A stretch of DNA of 64,000 bases, from the NCBI RefSeq assembly GCF_901709675.1, contig NC_051097.1, positions 1,972,539 to 2,036,538 of the forward strand. Direction: 5' to 3'. The stretch comes from Syngnathus acus (Eukaryota; Chordata; Actinopteri; Syngnathiformes; Syngnathidae). Both the position numbers and the translations under genes were made by a program. Positions 1 through 12,111 of the stretch are shown here, one piece after another. Positions within the stretch are counted from its first letter, which is position 1. Each line of letters opens with the position of its first letter. The notes below the pieces were generated by a model. That model did not search any database. It was not told the origin of the DNA and saw only the letters and a program-made list of their open reading frames with translations.

Positions 1-729
1 TTGTTTGTGTTTCCTGCGCGAAATGTCTGTCAGTGGTCTGTGGATGAGCTTCCTCCATGAAAGATGGATAATTCATACATGTGCTCCATACAAGATGACA
101 CAACAGTTCAAGAAAGCAAATATGGGTGTATCAATATGGATTGTCAGTCACTTACTAAATGCTGTACAGAGGCTGAGATAAACCGGAGTCAAATTCCCTG
201 TTTGGCATGCACAAACTTGGTCAATAAAGCGAATTCTGATATATCAATATTTGTATTTCTCTGTGTAAAATAACAAGCTGGTATGGTCGATCAGTGGTGA
301 ACCCTGCACTTTATATAACAATAAATAGTACAGCGTATAAACCAGCTGATGTAACTTTGAACCAAGAGACTAATTGTGGTTCATGACAACACTGTCAACT
401 GCCGCCCTGCAAAGTCTGTCATCAAGTACCTAAACGTTGTTCACCTAGTTTTGCCTAGCTAGCTAGGCAGTTTTGTCAAGCAGCTAGGCATTGGAGTTGG
501 AAATGAGCCAACTCCAATGAGGAGAAAAGAAGACGTTGATAAACAGAAATAGTGCGAGAAAAATAAGAAGGAAGAAAATACCCGCCTAACTGCTGAAAAA
601 TCTTGAATAATTGACGATAAAAACATGGTTAGCTTAAAAATATTTAAGAAATATTGAACAAAATGGGTGAATCCAGGGGTGCTGAAACAGGGGTATTCAG
701 GGGTCCATTGTGTATCTATATCTATATAT

Positions 730-733
<4 letters not shown>
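1..733. other. tln1 intron, no gene seen
   Basis: I recognise no exon here on either strand. By position this is intron downstream of the first talin coding exon, since the gene runs leftwards out of the window. A short hairpin (arms around 489-500 and 508-519, reading ATTGGAGTTGG and its complement) and a GCTAGCTAGC-like palindrome near 457-467 are the only local structures. Confidence 0.5.
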
Positions 734-1053
<320 letters not shown>

Positions 1054-1262
1054 TGAATGAAGCTAATTTGGGTTTATCAACACAATGATCACCAACATTG
1101 GAGGCTGCTTAATTGTCTCTGCTGTTGGGTGTGGCTTCCCTTGATTGCGATCTTGTAAATGAAGGAAAACACCAACATCTGATCAAAGAACTGCAGTCAT
1201 TACATTCTTGCATATTCTAAATTGTACTACAGGTATTTAATCACTCCTAATGTGTGGATATC

Positions 1263-1322
1263 TGTGTGTGTGTGTGTGTGTGTGCGTGTGTGTGTGTGTG
1301 CGCGCGCGCGCGTGCGCGCGTG
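1263..1322. repeat. (TG)n/(CG)n alternating tract beside a splice donor
   Basis: TGTGTG grading into CGCGCGCG. It sits in the intron about 25 bases beyond the 5' splice site of the talin coding exon, in the sense of the gene. Alternating purine-pyrimidine runs of this kind are known candidates for Z-DNA; that consequence is inference. Confidence 0.9.
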
Positions 1323-1346
1323 TACGCATAGAGTAAGCAAACTCAC

Positions 1347-1476
1347 GCTGTCCAAGTTGTGCCTCTGTAACTCTCTCCCTGATGATGCGGCAGGCATCAT
1401 ACACCATGGTGGAGGGCTCAAACTGCATTGTCTTGACCACATTGCCCACACCAATCTTTAATGACAAGGCCACCAT
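1347..1476 (-). CDS. tln1: Talin, first coding exon (partial gene)
   Basis: Talin links integrin beta tails to F-actin at focal adhesions. On the minus strand an ATG at 1474-1476 opens 43 codons starting MVALSLKI and continuing with the block NVVKTMQFEPSTMVYDACR, the highly conserved start of the talin F0 (FERM-like) domain. The exon is preceded by an acceptor (ctcttttag at 1510-1518), so it extends as 5' UTR to 1509. It ends in GGACAGC|GTGAGT at 1347, splitting a codon in phase 1. Talin-2 proteins I know carry a two-residue HC insertion before NVVKT and an A where this has M in PSTMVYD; both differences favour talin-1, although the end of the exon (EAQLGQ) is talin-2-like. Later exons lie left of the window, so intactness cannot be judged. 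tln1 versus tln2 is fairly but not fully settled. Confidence 0.88.
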
Positions 1477-1600
1477 GATGTCTGCTCTGCACGTCTACCC
1501 AACTCACACCTAAAAGAGAACAAATTCAGGGATGGTCAAATAAATACAGCAGAATAATTAAAAGAAATTCAACTTACCATTCTGAAAACCTTGAATCAAC

Positions 1601-1693
<93 letters not shown>

Positions 1694-1736
1694 ATACACG
1701 CACACACGCACACACGCACACACACGCACACACACG
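1601..1736. repeat. (ATCT)n then (AC)n compound microsatellite
   Basis: About 23 copies of the tetranucleotide ATCT run to about 1693, followed by an imperfect ACAC/GCAC stretch to about 1735. It lies just upstream of the talin coding exon in the gene's orientation. Confidence 0.95.
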
Positions 1737-1739
1737 TAG

Positions 1740-4315
1740 TGTAACTCACTACAGACTAAATATATATGTTCACAGTTGGAATAGCAGAATTATCTTAAGT
1801 GTAAAATCATATGACTAATTCATTCCTTGACAGTCAGATGAGTGCAATACTAACAGATGAGATCAGCATAAACTTTTTTTAATTTCAACTGTAGTTTTAT
1901 TTGTCAGAAAACTATAAATTACCTTGTCCACGCCAATTAGTTGTTTGTTATATATAACGCATACAATTAATAATTAATATTAATTTTGAATCATTTATGC
2001 TATTGTGGAAACATGTTCCTGTGAAAAGAATGCCGTCACTTTAAAAAAAAAAAAAAAAAGATGAGAGGGTTTAAAATGAGGAACTATTGTCAGATGACTT
2101 AGGACCCAGAACACGAGTTTCTTCCACAGAATGCTTAACCATTTAATTGTTACAAGTGGTACATTTACTCGCTCACTCGCCTTTTTTTTTTCATTGCAGT
2201 ACGATTACTATTTAGCTTTCATATTTGATTTAGAAAAACAAGTATTATTGGCTTTTCTGGCTTGTTGGCTTGACATTGTGCTGAAGAACTATTTAAATGG
2301 AGACAGCGAATAAGCAGGTTTCAGTTAATAAGAATCTGGAAGTTGCAAGTTTTCATCAGTGTGTGGCAGCATAGGGACAACATGGAGAGACAACATTGTG
2401 GTATGGGTTACCATCAGAGTTCACATGGACAGAATGTCACAACACAGACGCCCTGACACCCTCAACATCTTGCTTTCTCTGAATCACTTCCGGTTACACT
2501 TTTTATATTCACCCTTGATGGATGGTACAGTAGCTACGGAGAAAATCTTTTTTAGTATACAGTAAGCGCATTCTGCCTCTTGGATTACAAATTTTATTTG
2601 GGAAATTTCAGGTCCTCTTATTTTTATTTGACATGACACATTTAGATTATAAGAGATGCTGGTGAACAAGGCCAGTACCTGTAAAATGTACTGGCTGCAC
2701 TGTCAGTTGATGAATTCTGTCTTTCTTCTCCCTAAAAGTAAAAGAAGACAGTGCTTGATTTGCAATAAAACAAGTAATATTTTGAGTGCCTCTCTGTTCA
2801 GTTAGGGAGCTCAAGAAATACTCCTCCTCACTTACTCATTACATCATTTCCTGTTTTAAAGAGCGCTTCGATGCCATAAAAGGACATTCCAGCAGTCTAC
2901 ACCCCCCCATGATTCAGCTGGAAGCAGCGTATCCTGTCTGCTGTGTCTTAAACACATCTTGAGCTGGCGAAAAAACTTAAATGGTAGCTTGAGTCTTCTA
3001 AGTATTCATGTTTATTATTTTTTTGAGTCTTCTAAGTATTCATGTTTATTATTTTTTTAAGTAAACACAATAAGTAAATAAAGATAGAACGATTGGCAAC
3101 GCAGTCTTGAGATTCACAAAACAATTTTTGACAACAGTCAGAATGAAAAAGTAACAACATTGTCTGCTCCAGTTACATTACTGACAAATGAGGAAGAATG
3201 CACAGTCAATACGCCAGAATAACACCTTCACCAAATGTTTGTACCGCTGTGTTAATGAAGAAAATTCTCACACTGGTCACTGAAATAAATTTGAACAAAA
3301 GACCTCAGGAGTAAGGTGGATATGTTTTACATATACTGTGGATTAACAAAAGAAAGCATACCATACTACTTTGCAGATAGTAGTTGCAGTTTCATTCAGT
3401 CTTGCTGCTTATGACATTTGAAGCTTTTACAGAAGAAATTTGGAATCTCCTTTTACCAGATGAGGGCATAAGGATCATGATGTCATTATCACAGCATGCA
3501 TGACATCACTCACACTTGCAACAATAACTTGTTCAACAAAACTGGGCTTTTGCATCAAAGTGTGCAGTCATTTTTGCCTCTTAAATTGCCTTTGAAAAGT
3601 TGGTCTCACCACTAGCAGAGTGTTACCGTCATGCTATGTGTTAACGTCATTGCTATGGCTAGCGCAACCTCCTTCTTGACCATGCTAGCCAAATAAATGT
3701 TTACCTGAGACAAAAAAAAACGAAATCTTTACGCGTTTTTTTTTTTTTTTAATTCAAGGCTTAAGCCATAATTTTGTTGAATTAGATTTTCTGGTGGCTG
3801 GCCAACCCCTCCACCTGCTGTCTTTTAAAATCGCATCTGTAGAAGTCTTTTTGCTGATCATGCTTCCTTCCCTTACAGAGGGATAACATTCTTGTCACTT
3901 GTCACACTGCAAGTCAAATTCTTTCTATCAGCATCACTCAGACACATTTCACCCACTCACATCCATTCGGACCGCCTGAACTGACGGAACTGTCCATCAG
4001 TATTAGCAGAAGGATATAACTTATCTTTGCAGCCAGAAGATTTTTTTTTACATTCAAAACTGCTCCTCTGAATTGATAACTGAGGAATAGTTACTACAAT
4101 ACCTTTGGTCTTTGTATAAACTCTAGAAAAAATAACCTAATATGGTAGCCAGTCAATTATGTTCAAAATCGCTTGATGTGAGAGTGCACCTTTTCAAGTT
4201 TATTGTAATGCTATTTTGTAATTGTGGTGCTATCATTAAAAGGCATCGTGGAATTGTTTGTTATACATATTCTAATGATACACTCACACTGGGCAAGCCA
4301 TACAGCACTCTCGCA
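1740..4315. other. tln1 5' intron, no gene recognised
   Basis: AT-rich sequence without a recognisable exon on either strand. It contains a precise 34-base tandem duplication (2991-3058, unit GAGTCTTCTAAGTATTC...), A runs at 2043-2059 and T runs near 3735-3750. No conserved protein is encoded by the short open frames here. Confidence 0.5.
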
Positions 4316-4362
4316 CGGTGATTCTCAACTGGTCGGTTGTGGCCCAAAAATGGGTCACAGAC
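4316..4362 (+). mobile_element. hAT-like MITE end fragment
   Basis: The segment reads GTGATTCTCAACTGG followed by a short arm and TGGCCC..GGGTCAC. The same start (CAGTGATTCTCAACTGG) recurs at 28727. Two unrelated sites sharing this end points to a dispersed repeat with hAT-type termini; no second terminus is visible here. Confidence 0.5.
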
Positions 4363-4366
4363 AAGA

Positions 4367-5107
4367 CCGTATTGGGCTGAATATAAGACGACCCTGATTA
4401 TAAGACGACCCCCTCTTTTTCAAGACTCAAGTTTGAAAAAAGACTTTCTGAACACCAAATTTGATTTTTATACAGAAAATTATTACATCTGAAACAAATG
4501 ACTACAACAATATATTCGAGAGAAAAAGCATGTTATTTTGCCTCATTCAAATCATGCAAAAACTGTCTATCACATCTTAATATCTGAACATTTAAATATG
4601 TAAACTAAAGTGCAATCACATTTGTAAATGAATGGCTTCTGGTTTTTGAAATGTAAATAAATACTGTGATAAAACAACAAAATTGCAATAACTGCATTAA
4701 CCATAAAAGTGAAGTCTAACTGTAACTGTAGTCTTGAAACAAATCTGAATAAGGAAAACATTGCAATGAAATAATGCAAACAGCTACCGCTATTGTTGGG
4801 GAGCCTGAGCCATAACTCGGATGGTTTTGCTCTTTTCGCCCGCGGGTGTCGGTCAGAACACAGGAGGGAAGACGTGGTTCAGTTTTGATTGCTTTACTGA
4901 ATTATTGGCAAAAAGGTAACAGGCACTGTGGCTCATAGGGGCATACAGGCAAACTAGCAAAAGGGTATAGGCACACGTTTGGTCGCAAGGATGTGAGAGC
5001 AGGAGTGTGTAGTGGACATGGGTGAGTCTTTGGGAGTGAGAACGTGATTCTTGTGTGTGTGATTATTGTATGAAGCGTGTGAAGGGTGTGTGTGGTGTGT
5101 GTGCGTG

Positions 5108-5176
<69 letters not shown>

Positions 5177-5748
5177 TGTGTGTGTGTGTGTGTGCGTGTG
5201 TGGGGTGAGTGGGGTTCTGCAACAGACAGAAATACAGCATGTAAGTCAATGCTCAACTTCTGACGTCACACAACACTAGTAGACGGCACACATTACATAA
5301 CTAACTGCGCGTAATGGTTCCGCTATACTAAATAACCATAAATGAAATACTCTCGGCAACACACCAAACATAAGTCATCGAGACAACAAAATACATTTGC
5401 TGGCGACCGTTAGTCACCGTGCCGCTGCGTAACGGCTACTCGTACGATGCTAGGCAAACTTAAAGGAGGGCGCCGAAGATATCAATCAAACGGCGCACAC
5501 AAGAAACAAACCGCGATCAGACAAACGGCACAACAGGAGACAGTAGTAACAACGAAATGTATATACTCACTTTGTGTCAAAGACGCACACGATCACAGCA
5601 ACATACTCAGTCGATACCAGCAACCTTTAACTTACCGCTGCGCACAAGTGAATGGGTATAATATCTAGACCCCGAATGTAAGACAACCCCCACTTTTTCA
5701 GTCTTATTTCAATGCAAAAAACATCGTCTTATATCCGGGCCAAGACGG
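4367..5748. mobile_element. DNA transposon/MITE, 'ATATAAGACGA' family
   Basis: The left end reads CCGTATTGGGCTGAATATA followed by AGACGACC, and the right end is its near-complement (TCGTCTTATATCCGGGCCAAGACGG). Subterminal copies of TATAAGACGACCCC follow on each side. About 1.38 kb long, without a recognisable transposase. TA follows the right end, while the left flank is GA, so the target duplication is imperfect. A (TG)n/(TGCG)n minisatellite sits inside. Confidence 0.7.
5084..5202. repeat. (TG)n with an embedded (TGCG)n block
   Basis: A TG repeat flanks about ten tandem copies of the tetranucleotide TGCG (about 5133-5177). It is inside the 4367-5748 element. Confidence 0.95.
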
Positions 5749-5749
5749 T

Positions 5750-6780
5750 AATACTAAGAGGCGACATTCAGTACATTTTCAAACGCTTTTTTTTTTTTTT
5801 TTAAGAACAACACATTTTAGTTATTGCTCCTATCTAAAAAATTGTGTCACAGCTTTGCAGTAATAGGAAAATGCAGGCGCTAAGTTGACAAATGTTTGGA
5901 ACTACTACTCTAGTACATTTCACAACTTTATTGTTAGGAAATGGGTGTGAGGCTTGTTTCGCTTCACATAAATGCTCCGCACCTTCCTCAAGCACAGCAT
6001 TCTTCCCTGGACCCAGTATAGTAGCAAGTAAAGGACTTGGTAGAGTTGCTTCTGTGCAAGGACGTGCTCATGTATGCAATGTGTGTATATAATCACCACC
6101 AGTTATTAAGACAAATCTAAATGATTTGACAAACAACAATAACCATCCATCTTGAGATAGCTTTTCAAATTCCAATTCCCATTTGTGTTTGCCTTGCCTG
6201 ACACACACACAAACTGAATGGGCCAGAGTTCAATATATTCCCAGAGTAATTTGACTGTACCTCTGGATATCACTTTTGGCAACATTGGAGTGGCGTCATG
6301 AGACAAGGCACAGTGGGTCATCTGCAGAGACCAGAATTTTTATCTGTCAGAAGGTTGGGTCACACTAAATATTGAATTGTCAGTGAATGCAATTCTGGAA
6401 TTGCTTGTTGAGGAAATGAAGGTGAAGGGCCAACTAATCTTGGTCAAAGTATGCTAGTGTTGACAGACGGGCAGTAGATGTGATGAATGGCTTTCCAGAA
6501 TAGTGTCAATGAGATCACACAAACAGTATCTCTGTTTCATGTCTATCTCTGCCTATGACGTTGATATATAGACAGCCAGGCAGCCTTGTGCTACTGTAGC
6601 AAAATCCTAAAGCAATGCTATACTATGGCTCTCCAATTGACTGATTTGATTGATGAACTGTTTTTTGGGGGTCAAATGGATTTATTTGTAACATCATCTA
6701 TGTTTGCCCCTTTACAGATTCCGTAGCCGACTGACAACGTATACTGTTTACATCAGAGCCGTTGTAATGAACTGGAATTA
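5750..6780. other. tln1 intron, no feature recognised
   Basis: Unique-looking AT-rich sequence with a T run at 5787-5802. No exon-like conserved reading frame is seen on either strand. Confidence 0.45.
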
Positions 6781-7378
6781 CCCTATTTTCCCTAGTCGAG
6801 CCGGAGTCTAAGTCGCACAGCCATAAAATGTAAAGTAAAGAAGAAAAAGACATATATAAGTCTTGGGGGAAATTTATTTGATAAAATCCAACACCAAGAA
6901 CAGACATGTCATCTTGAAAGGCAATTTAAAAACAGAATAGGCAACAACAGGCTGAAGGTACGGTATGCTAACGTTGCATAAACACAAACAAGAAACTAAG
7001 AACATGCCTGACGTAAGAGCTATTCAAATAACTATAGCATAAATAACATGCTAACAAGTTTAACAAACAATTCATGACACTCCAAATCATTAAATCCAAC
7101 AAAATCGTTATCTTCTGTGTCCCTTATAAACAGCTCCGCTAACCCCGGAAGTAGAAGACGCGGCGCTTCCTCTTCTATGTCGCTTACGTCAGACTCATCG
7201 TCAGTTGCGGTTCCAATTATTCCACAGGCCTAGAGCGCCCTCTTGGGGTTTTGTGTGAAAATAACATGTGAAATGATATAATGTGTTAATAATTTCACAC
7301 ATAAGTCGCTCCTGAATATGAGTCGCGCCCCCGGTCAAACTATGAAAAAGACTGCGATTTATAATCTGGAAAATATGG
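6781..7378 (-). mobile_element. 'TAAGTCGC' MITE (family B), full-length copy
   Basis: The ends are CCCTATTTTCCC at the left and GGAAAATATGG at the right, flanked by TA on both sides. The interior contains the family's CATATATAAGTC, GACTCATCGTCAGTTGC and TATGAAAAAGACTGCGA blocks in reverse orientation relative to the copy at 22618. Related copies lie at 7549, 22618, 36750, 38308 and 50333. No coding capacity is seen. Confidence 0.75.
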
Positions 7379-7548
7379 TAATTAATTACATTGACGTTTG
7401 CTTCAATGGAGAAAGATGACCAGAGCTAGTGTTTTGAGTCACGAAATGAATGAAATCTCAATCAGTACTACTGCCTATCCAAATGTATGACAAATTTCAC
7501 CAGAATTTATTAGTGTGAAATCATAATGTATGGCTTCTTATCCAACTA

Positions 7549-8690
7549 CCTTATTTTTCGGAGTATAAATCGCGTTTTCTTTTCATAGTTTGGATGGGGT
7601 TGTGACTTATACTCAGGAGTGACATGTGAAATTATTCACATATTTTAACAATTCAAAAATCCGCGATGTAGTGAAACCGCGAAAAACGAACCGCGATGTA
7701 GCGAGGGATTACTCGCTAATTTGAACTGCAACTGACGATGTCAGCGGCGCGGCGCACACGTGGCGTTGTTTACATAAAGGACGAAGAATTCGATCGATGG
7801 ATTTAATGATTTGGAGTGACACAGGTGGTTTGATAAAATTGTTGTTTGTATTATAGCTATTTGATATATAGTTTATATATCGTTATATGGGCGTGAGGAA
7901 TAATTTGAACTGCAACTGACGACGAGTCCGACGTCAGCGACGCGGCGCACACACGGCGTTGTTTACATAAAGGACGAAGAATTCGATCGACGGATTTAAT
8001 GATTTGAAGTGACACAGATGGTTTGAAAATATTGTTGTTTATATAATAGTTATTTGATATATAGTTTATATATCGTTATATGGGCCTGTGGAATAATTTT
8101 AACTGCAACTGACGACGAGTCCGACGTCAGCGGCACGGCGCACACGTTGGCGTTGTTTACACAAAGGACGAAGAATTCGATCGATGGATTTAATGATTTG
8201 GAGATGGTTTGATAAAGGTGTTATTTATGTTATAGTTATTTGGATAACAGTTAATGTTACGTCAGGCCCATTCTCAGCTCCTCGTTTGTGTTTATGTCAC
8301 ATTTGCATACCGTATCGTTTAGCCTGTTGTTGCTGGTTCATGTCTGTCTTGGTGTTGGATTTTGTCAAATACATTTCCCCCAAAATGCGACTTAAACTCC
8401 GGTGCGACTTATATATTACTTCACTGGTTCTTCTATATCAAACAATTTTCTTAGGTTCATTTACCTGACATGTTTCGGCGGGTTCTTCCGCCTTCATCAG
8501 AGTGAAGGCGGAAGAACCCGCCGAAACATGTCAGGTAAATGAACCTAAGAAAATTGTTTGATATAGAAGAACCAGTGAAGTAATTGAAAAAGAAAAGACA
8601 AGATGAACCTAGTACAACTGCGACTTATATATGTTATTTTCCTCTTTATTATGCATTTTATGGCTGATGCGACTTGTACTCCGGAGCAGC
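7549..8690 (+). mobile_element. 'TAAGTCGC' MITE (family B) with internal tandem repeats
   Basis: The left end (CCTTATTTTTCGGAGTATAAA) is preceded by TA. The right side holds the family's GCGACTTATATATG, TTTATGGCTGATGCGACT and ACTCCGGAGC blocks but is eroded near 8690. Inside are three tandem copies of a ~184-193-bp unit starting AATTTGAACTGCAACTGAC at 7718, 7902 and 8095. At 7655-7711 a fragment with GATGTAGCGAGGGATTACT matches the end of the CAGTAATCCCTCG Tigger-like family. A later insertion with its own target duplication sits at 8417-8618. Confidence 0.75.
8403..8632 (-). mobile_element. Short retroelement insertion: perfect hairpin with hammerhead core, 14-bp TSD
   Basis: The inserted 202 bases (8417-8618) are flanked by an identical 14-base duplication TGCGACTTATATAT (8403-8416, 8619-8632) within a family B MITE. 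Nearly all of the insert is an inverted repeat. Arms 8415-8496 and 8503-8584 are complementary at all 82 positions by my reading, with spacer TCAGAG. On the minus strand 8500-8467 reads CTGATGA, a stem GGCGG/CCGCC, GAAA, then CATGTC. That is the order of the hammerhead ribozyme core, which is known from Penelope-like elements. Stem I is lost at the inversion point, so self-cleavage of this copy is doubtful. Assignment to Penelope-like elements is inference from the ribozyme motif. Confidence 0.7.
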
Positions 8691-8899
8691 ATGACATAAA
8701 TTTCCCATAGCTTGTAACATGTACCAGGGCATGCCTAAAGCTTCATGTGGTAGACAGGCTTCTTTTTCTTCCCAACAAAAATGTCTATTAAATCTAGTAA
8801 CGTACTTGGCATGTACCTGAAGCACTTTGTTCATATTTTTAGGGAAAAAGGTTAATTTTGTTTGGAAGCAGCTACTGGTTTGTTACCTTACGTGTGTGT

Positions 8900-10195
8900 G
8901 TTGTAATTTGAAACTGGAGATAAAGCTGGATGGGGTTATTATTGAAAGAGTGAATGAGATTAAATTTTTAGGGGTGACAATAGATGATAAGATCAGTTGG
9001 AAATCACAAGTTAAACATGTACAAACTAAAATCTCAAGGTGCATCGCAGTATTAAATAGAGCGAAACAGGCTCTGGATCATACAACACTTCGCATCCTTT
9101 ATAATACACTAGTTCTTCCATATTTCATGTATTGTGTAGAAATCTGGGGTAATAATTACATAAGCACAATATATCCACTTATTATTTTACAAAAAAAAGC
9201 AATACGGATCATTCATGGGGCAGGATACAGGGATCATACAAATTCATTATTCTTAGAGTCAAAACTCATCAAACTAAGAGATATAGTGGAATTCCGGACA
9301 GCACAAATACTTTACAAAGCAAAAAATAATCTGTTGCCAACTAATATTCAGAATCTTTTCATTGGGAGGGAAGGGGGTTATAATTTAAGGGGGACATTTA
9401 ATTACAGGATAAGGAAGGCACGCACGACAAAAAAAACATTCTGTATTTCCATATGTGGAGTTAAGTTATGGAATACTTTGGAGGAAACGCTCAGGGAATG
9501 TTCAAACATCTATCAGTTTAAAAAAAGATATAAAGAAGAAATTATTTTTACAAGGTACAGAAATGAGGGTGTATGAGTATCATGGGGTGCTTAGTAATTA
9601 TTGATTTACGTTTCTTTGTTGGTTTTGTTTGTCTGTCATTGTTTTGTTCAGGCTGTTTTTTATTTTTTGTTTTATTTTGTTTATTTCTACCATTCAGGTA
9701 TCTTTGTGTTGTATTTGAGGTGTGTATGTACGTTAAGTGTCTGTGTGTGAAATATACGTATGTATTAATAGTGTGTAGGTACATGTTTAGTGTTAAGCGA
9801 GCAGCAGGTGGGAGATAATTTAGTAATTTAGTATTTTGTTGGGATAACTGAGGCAAAATGATTTATGGCTGGGTATTTAGGGATTATTAAAAGGGGGTGG
9901 GATTAAATAAATTATACTTCTTCCTACTCCTTTTCAGACATGTGAATGTGACTTATGGTTCTTTTGCGGTTATATCTTTATTGCTACGCTTGTAGGCATG
10001 TGTATGTGTATATGTATATATGTGTATATGTATATTTTTATATGTATATATATATATATGTATGTATGTGGGTATGTCGGTATGTGTATATATGTATATG
10101 CATGTATTTTGTCATGTCTTTTCATTGTGTACAATAATCTTATTCTTTTTTCACATGTTTGAAATAAATGAAATAAATGAAAAAAAATAAAAAAT
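8900..10195 (+). mobile_element. 5'-truncated non-LTR retrotransposon (RT C-terminus and 3' end)
   Basis: An open frame ending at 9576 encodes about 220 residues that match the end of a CR1/L2/Rex-type reverse transcriptase. It has an FLGV-IDD block, a YNTLVLPYFMYCVEIWGN block, LQKKAIRIIHGAGYRDHT, and a distal VKLWNTL block. The palm catalytic motif (YADD type) would lie upstream and is absent, so the copy is 5'-truncated. The frame is free of stops, which suggests a fairly recent insertion. The 3' UTR ends in an AATGAAATAAATGAAAAA tail near 10160-10195. The exact left junction and target duplication were not found, and the clade is uncertain. Confidence 0.8.
10005..10115. repeat. (TATG)n/(TA)n low-complexity tract
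   Basis: Alternating TATG, TGTA and TATATA units in the 3' UTR of the LINE fragment. Confidence 0.85.
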
Positions 10196-10199
10196 GAAA

Positions 10200-12100
10200 T
10201 GAGTGGCAGTTTGGTTGTTATATATAAATGCCAAAGGGAATATTTTTTTGTTAATTTAGCGATGGTAAATGGCTGAATATTTAAAATGTTTTATTACAAT
10301 GCATTAACAGGGTTTGCCACGATCACCAAGTTTTGAATTTGCATTTGCATTTTACAGAAGGAAAAAACATCAATTAAAATCGTAAATCTGAATTGTTTTT
10401 TTAAGGCTGTATCATCTAGCTCTATGCACATCTATGTTGAAGGTACAATAGTCAATAAAATTTGGTAGTAAACTACCTTAGCATCTATTTCAAAGTGAGC
10501 ACACTATGTTTTTTTTGTCTAGTCATATCAAAATAGGCATAATGTTTGAAAATTACAAATGCCTTACCAGCAGCTGCCACTTAAGGGATTTTTTTTAAAC
10601 AAATGTGCATTGTAAATACAAGTATTTCATTAAATGAAATAATAAAAATGCTGTCAATGTTAAAGTGGCACTAACTATGAGAAGTCATTATTGAACGCGC
10701 CAAAACCAAACTGCTCTCATTGTTGATTTTTTTTTATGCAGCTGTGTTTACCCTTCTGAGATGTTGCTCTTTTAACAGGAACCTCGTTTGTCACACATAA
10801 AACAGAGTTTGACTTTTATTTTCTTACAAATTCTCCACTGTGAAGTGTCGCATCTAAAAAGAGGTGAGGGAATTCATGGTAGGGGAATTTTGTTTTGATT
10901 TATTTTTGGACAATGTGGATGAAGCTAAATATCCAGTGCACTGGAATATAATGACAGTTCACGACCACTGAGTAAACAGAAGGCCAGAATCACGCTATAA
11001 AAAGAAAGAAATGAAGGAATATGTTTTGGTGGAGTGAAAAGTTTGAATTTCATTAATAAAAAAAAGGCACATAAATGTTCATGTTTCCAATTACCCGTTT
11101 TATTATACTTAGTATTTGCTGAATATTGTGTCTTCAATTTAGTGTCATCTTTTCATGTCTCCTGTATTGGATAACAGAAAGAAATTAGAGATGTCCGGCA
11201 AAAAAAATCATGTTCATTAATGTGCAATGGTGGCTCTGCTGCCTCCGGACCTCCAGAGGAATTCAAACTTTGCATTCCTCTGAAGACCAGAATCATAACA
11301 GACTGCAGTAGAGGAGATAGCCTTTATGAAGCCTAATGTCTGACTAACTACAACCACTCCCTGCAGAATACAGGAATGTTTAAAGCGAGCTAACATTGTA
11401 TACATTTTTCAACTCAGAGATATATAATCCACAAGTATAATAGTTTACAGCATGCAGTACGTATGTGTACATACAGGTACTATACAGGTGTTCCTATTTC
11501 ACATACAAACAGTAAATATATTGTTGCCTACATATCAGATTTGTAAATAGGGACCTAAATTTCTTTGTGTCTTGGCATGTGAAGAAATTGACAATAAAGC
11601 TGACTTTGACTTTGAAATAATTTAGCCTAATGGACTGTGTTTAGGAGCACAGATTGTAAAAGAAAATTGAAACTAGTCTCTGAATACGATTAGACTGGGG
11701 GGAAATGCCTTCAAATTAGAGTAAACAGTTTAACTTAATTAGTGTTAAACATACCTCTTGAAACCTTTTGTTTCCTATTACTTAGGGAATCCCTGCTCTG
11801 CTTGGCTGACGAGTTTCACTTAAAATTATACACGCAAATAAGCTCATATGGGCCAAGATTTTGAGCAGTGATGTTTCAAACGGCACAAAAAAACTCAATT
11901 GTAATAGCGCAAATGGAACATTATTAGTGAAAAGAGCAGTGTGGGCCCTTAATTATCTATTTTTTTCCTTATTTAATGTATTTGTTGTGGAGAATTTTAA
12001 AGCCTTTTGAAGTGATCATAGATTGCTAGGTAACCAGCAAGATGGCTACTTTATTCATCCAGTGAAGGAAATTAGATTGTCACAGCAGCAATACCCACAG
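10200..12100. other. tln1 intron, mostly unannotated
   Basis: AT-rich sequence without a conserved reading frame. The only dispersed-repeat trace I can point to is the GACAATAAAGCTGACTTTGA string near 11590-11610, which resembles the 3' tail of fish non-LTR elements. Confidence 0.4.
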
Positions 12101-12111
12101 TTACTGTAGAT

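Noticed and set aside
1347-1476. Assignment to talin-2
   Set aside because: The F0 start lacks the two-residue insertion typical of talin-2 and has the talin-1-type PSTMVYD; only the last few residues resemble talin-2.
4902-5279. Open frames of 65-115 codons over 4.9-5.3 kb
   Set aside because: They run through the (TG)n/(TGCG)n minisatellite inside a transposon; composition alone creates them.
8827-9576. A host gene encoding a 249-residue protein
   Set aside because: The sequence is the C-terminal part of a non-LTR reverse transcriptase with a LINE-like 3' tail.
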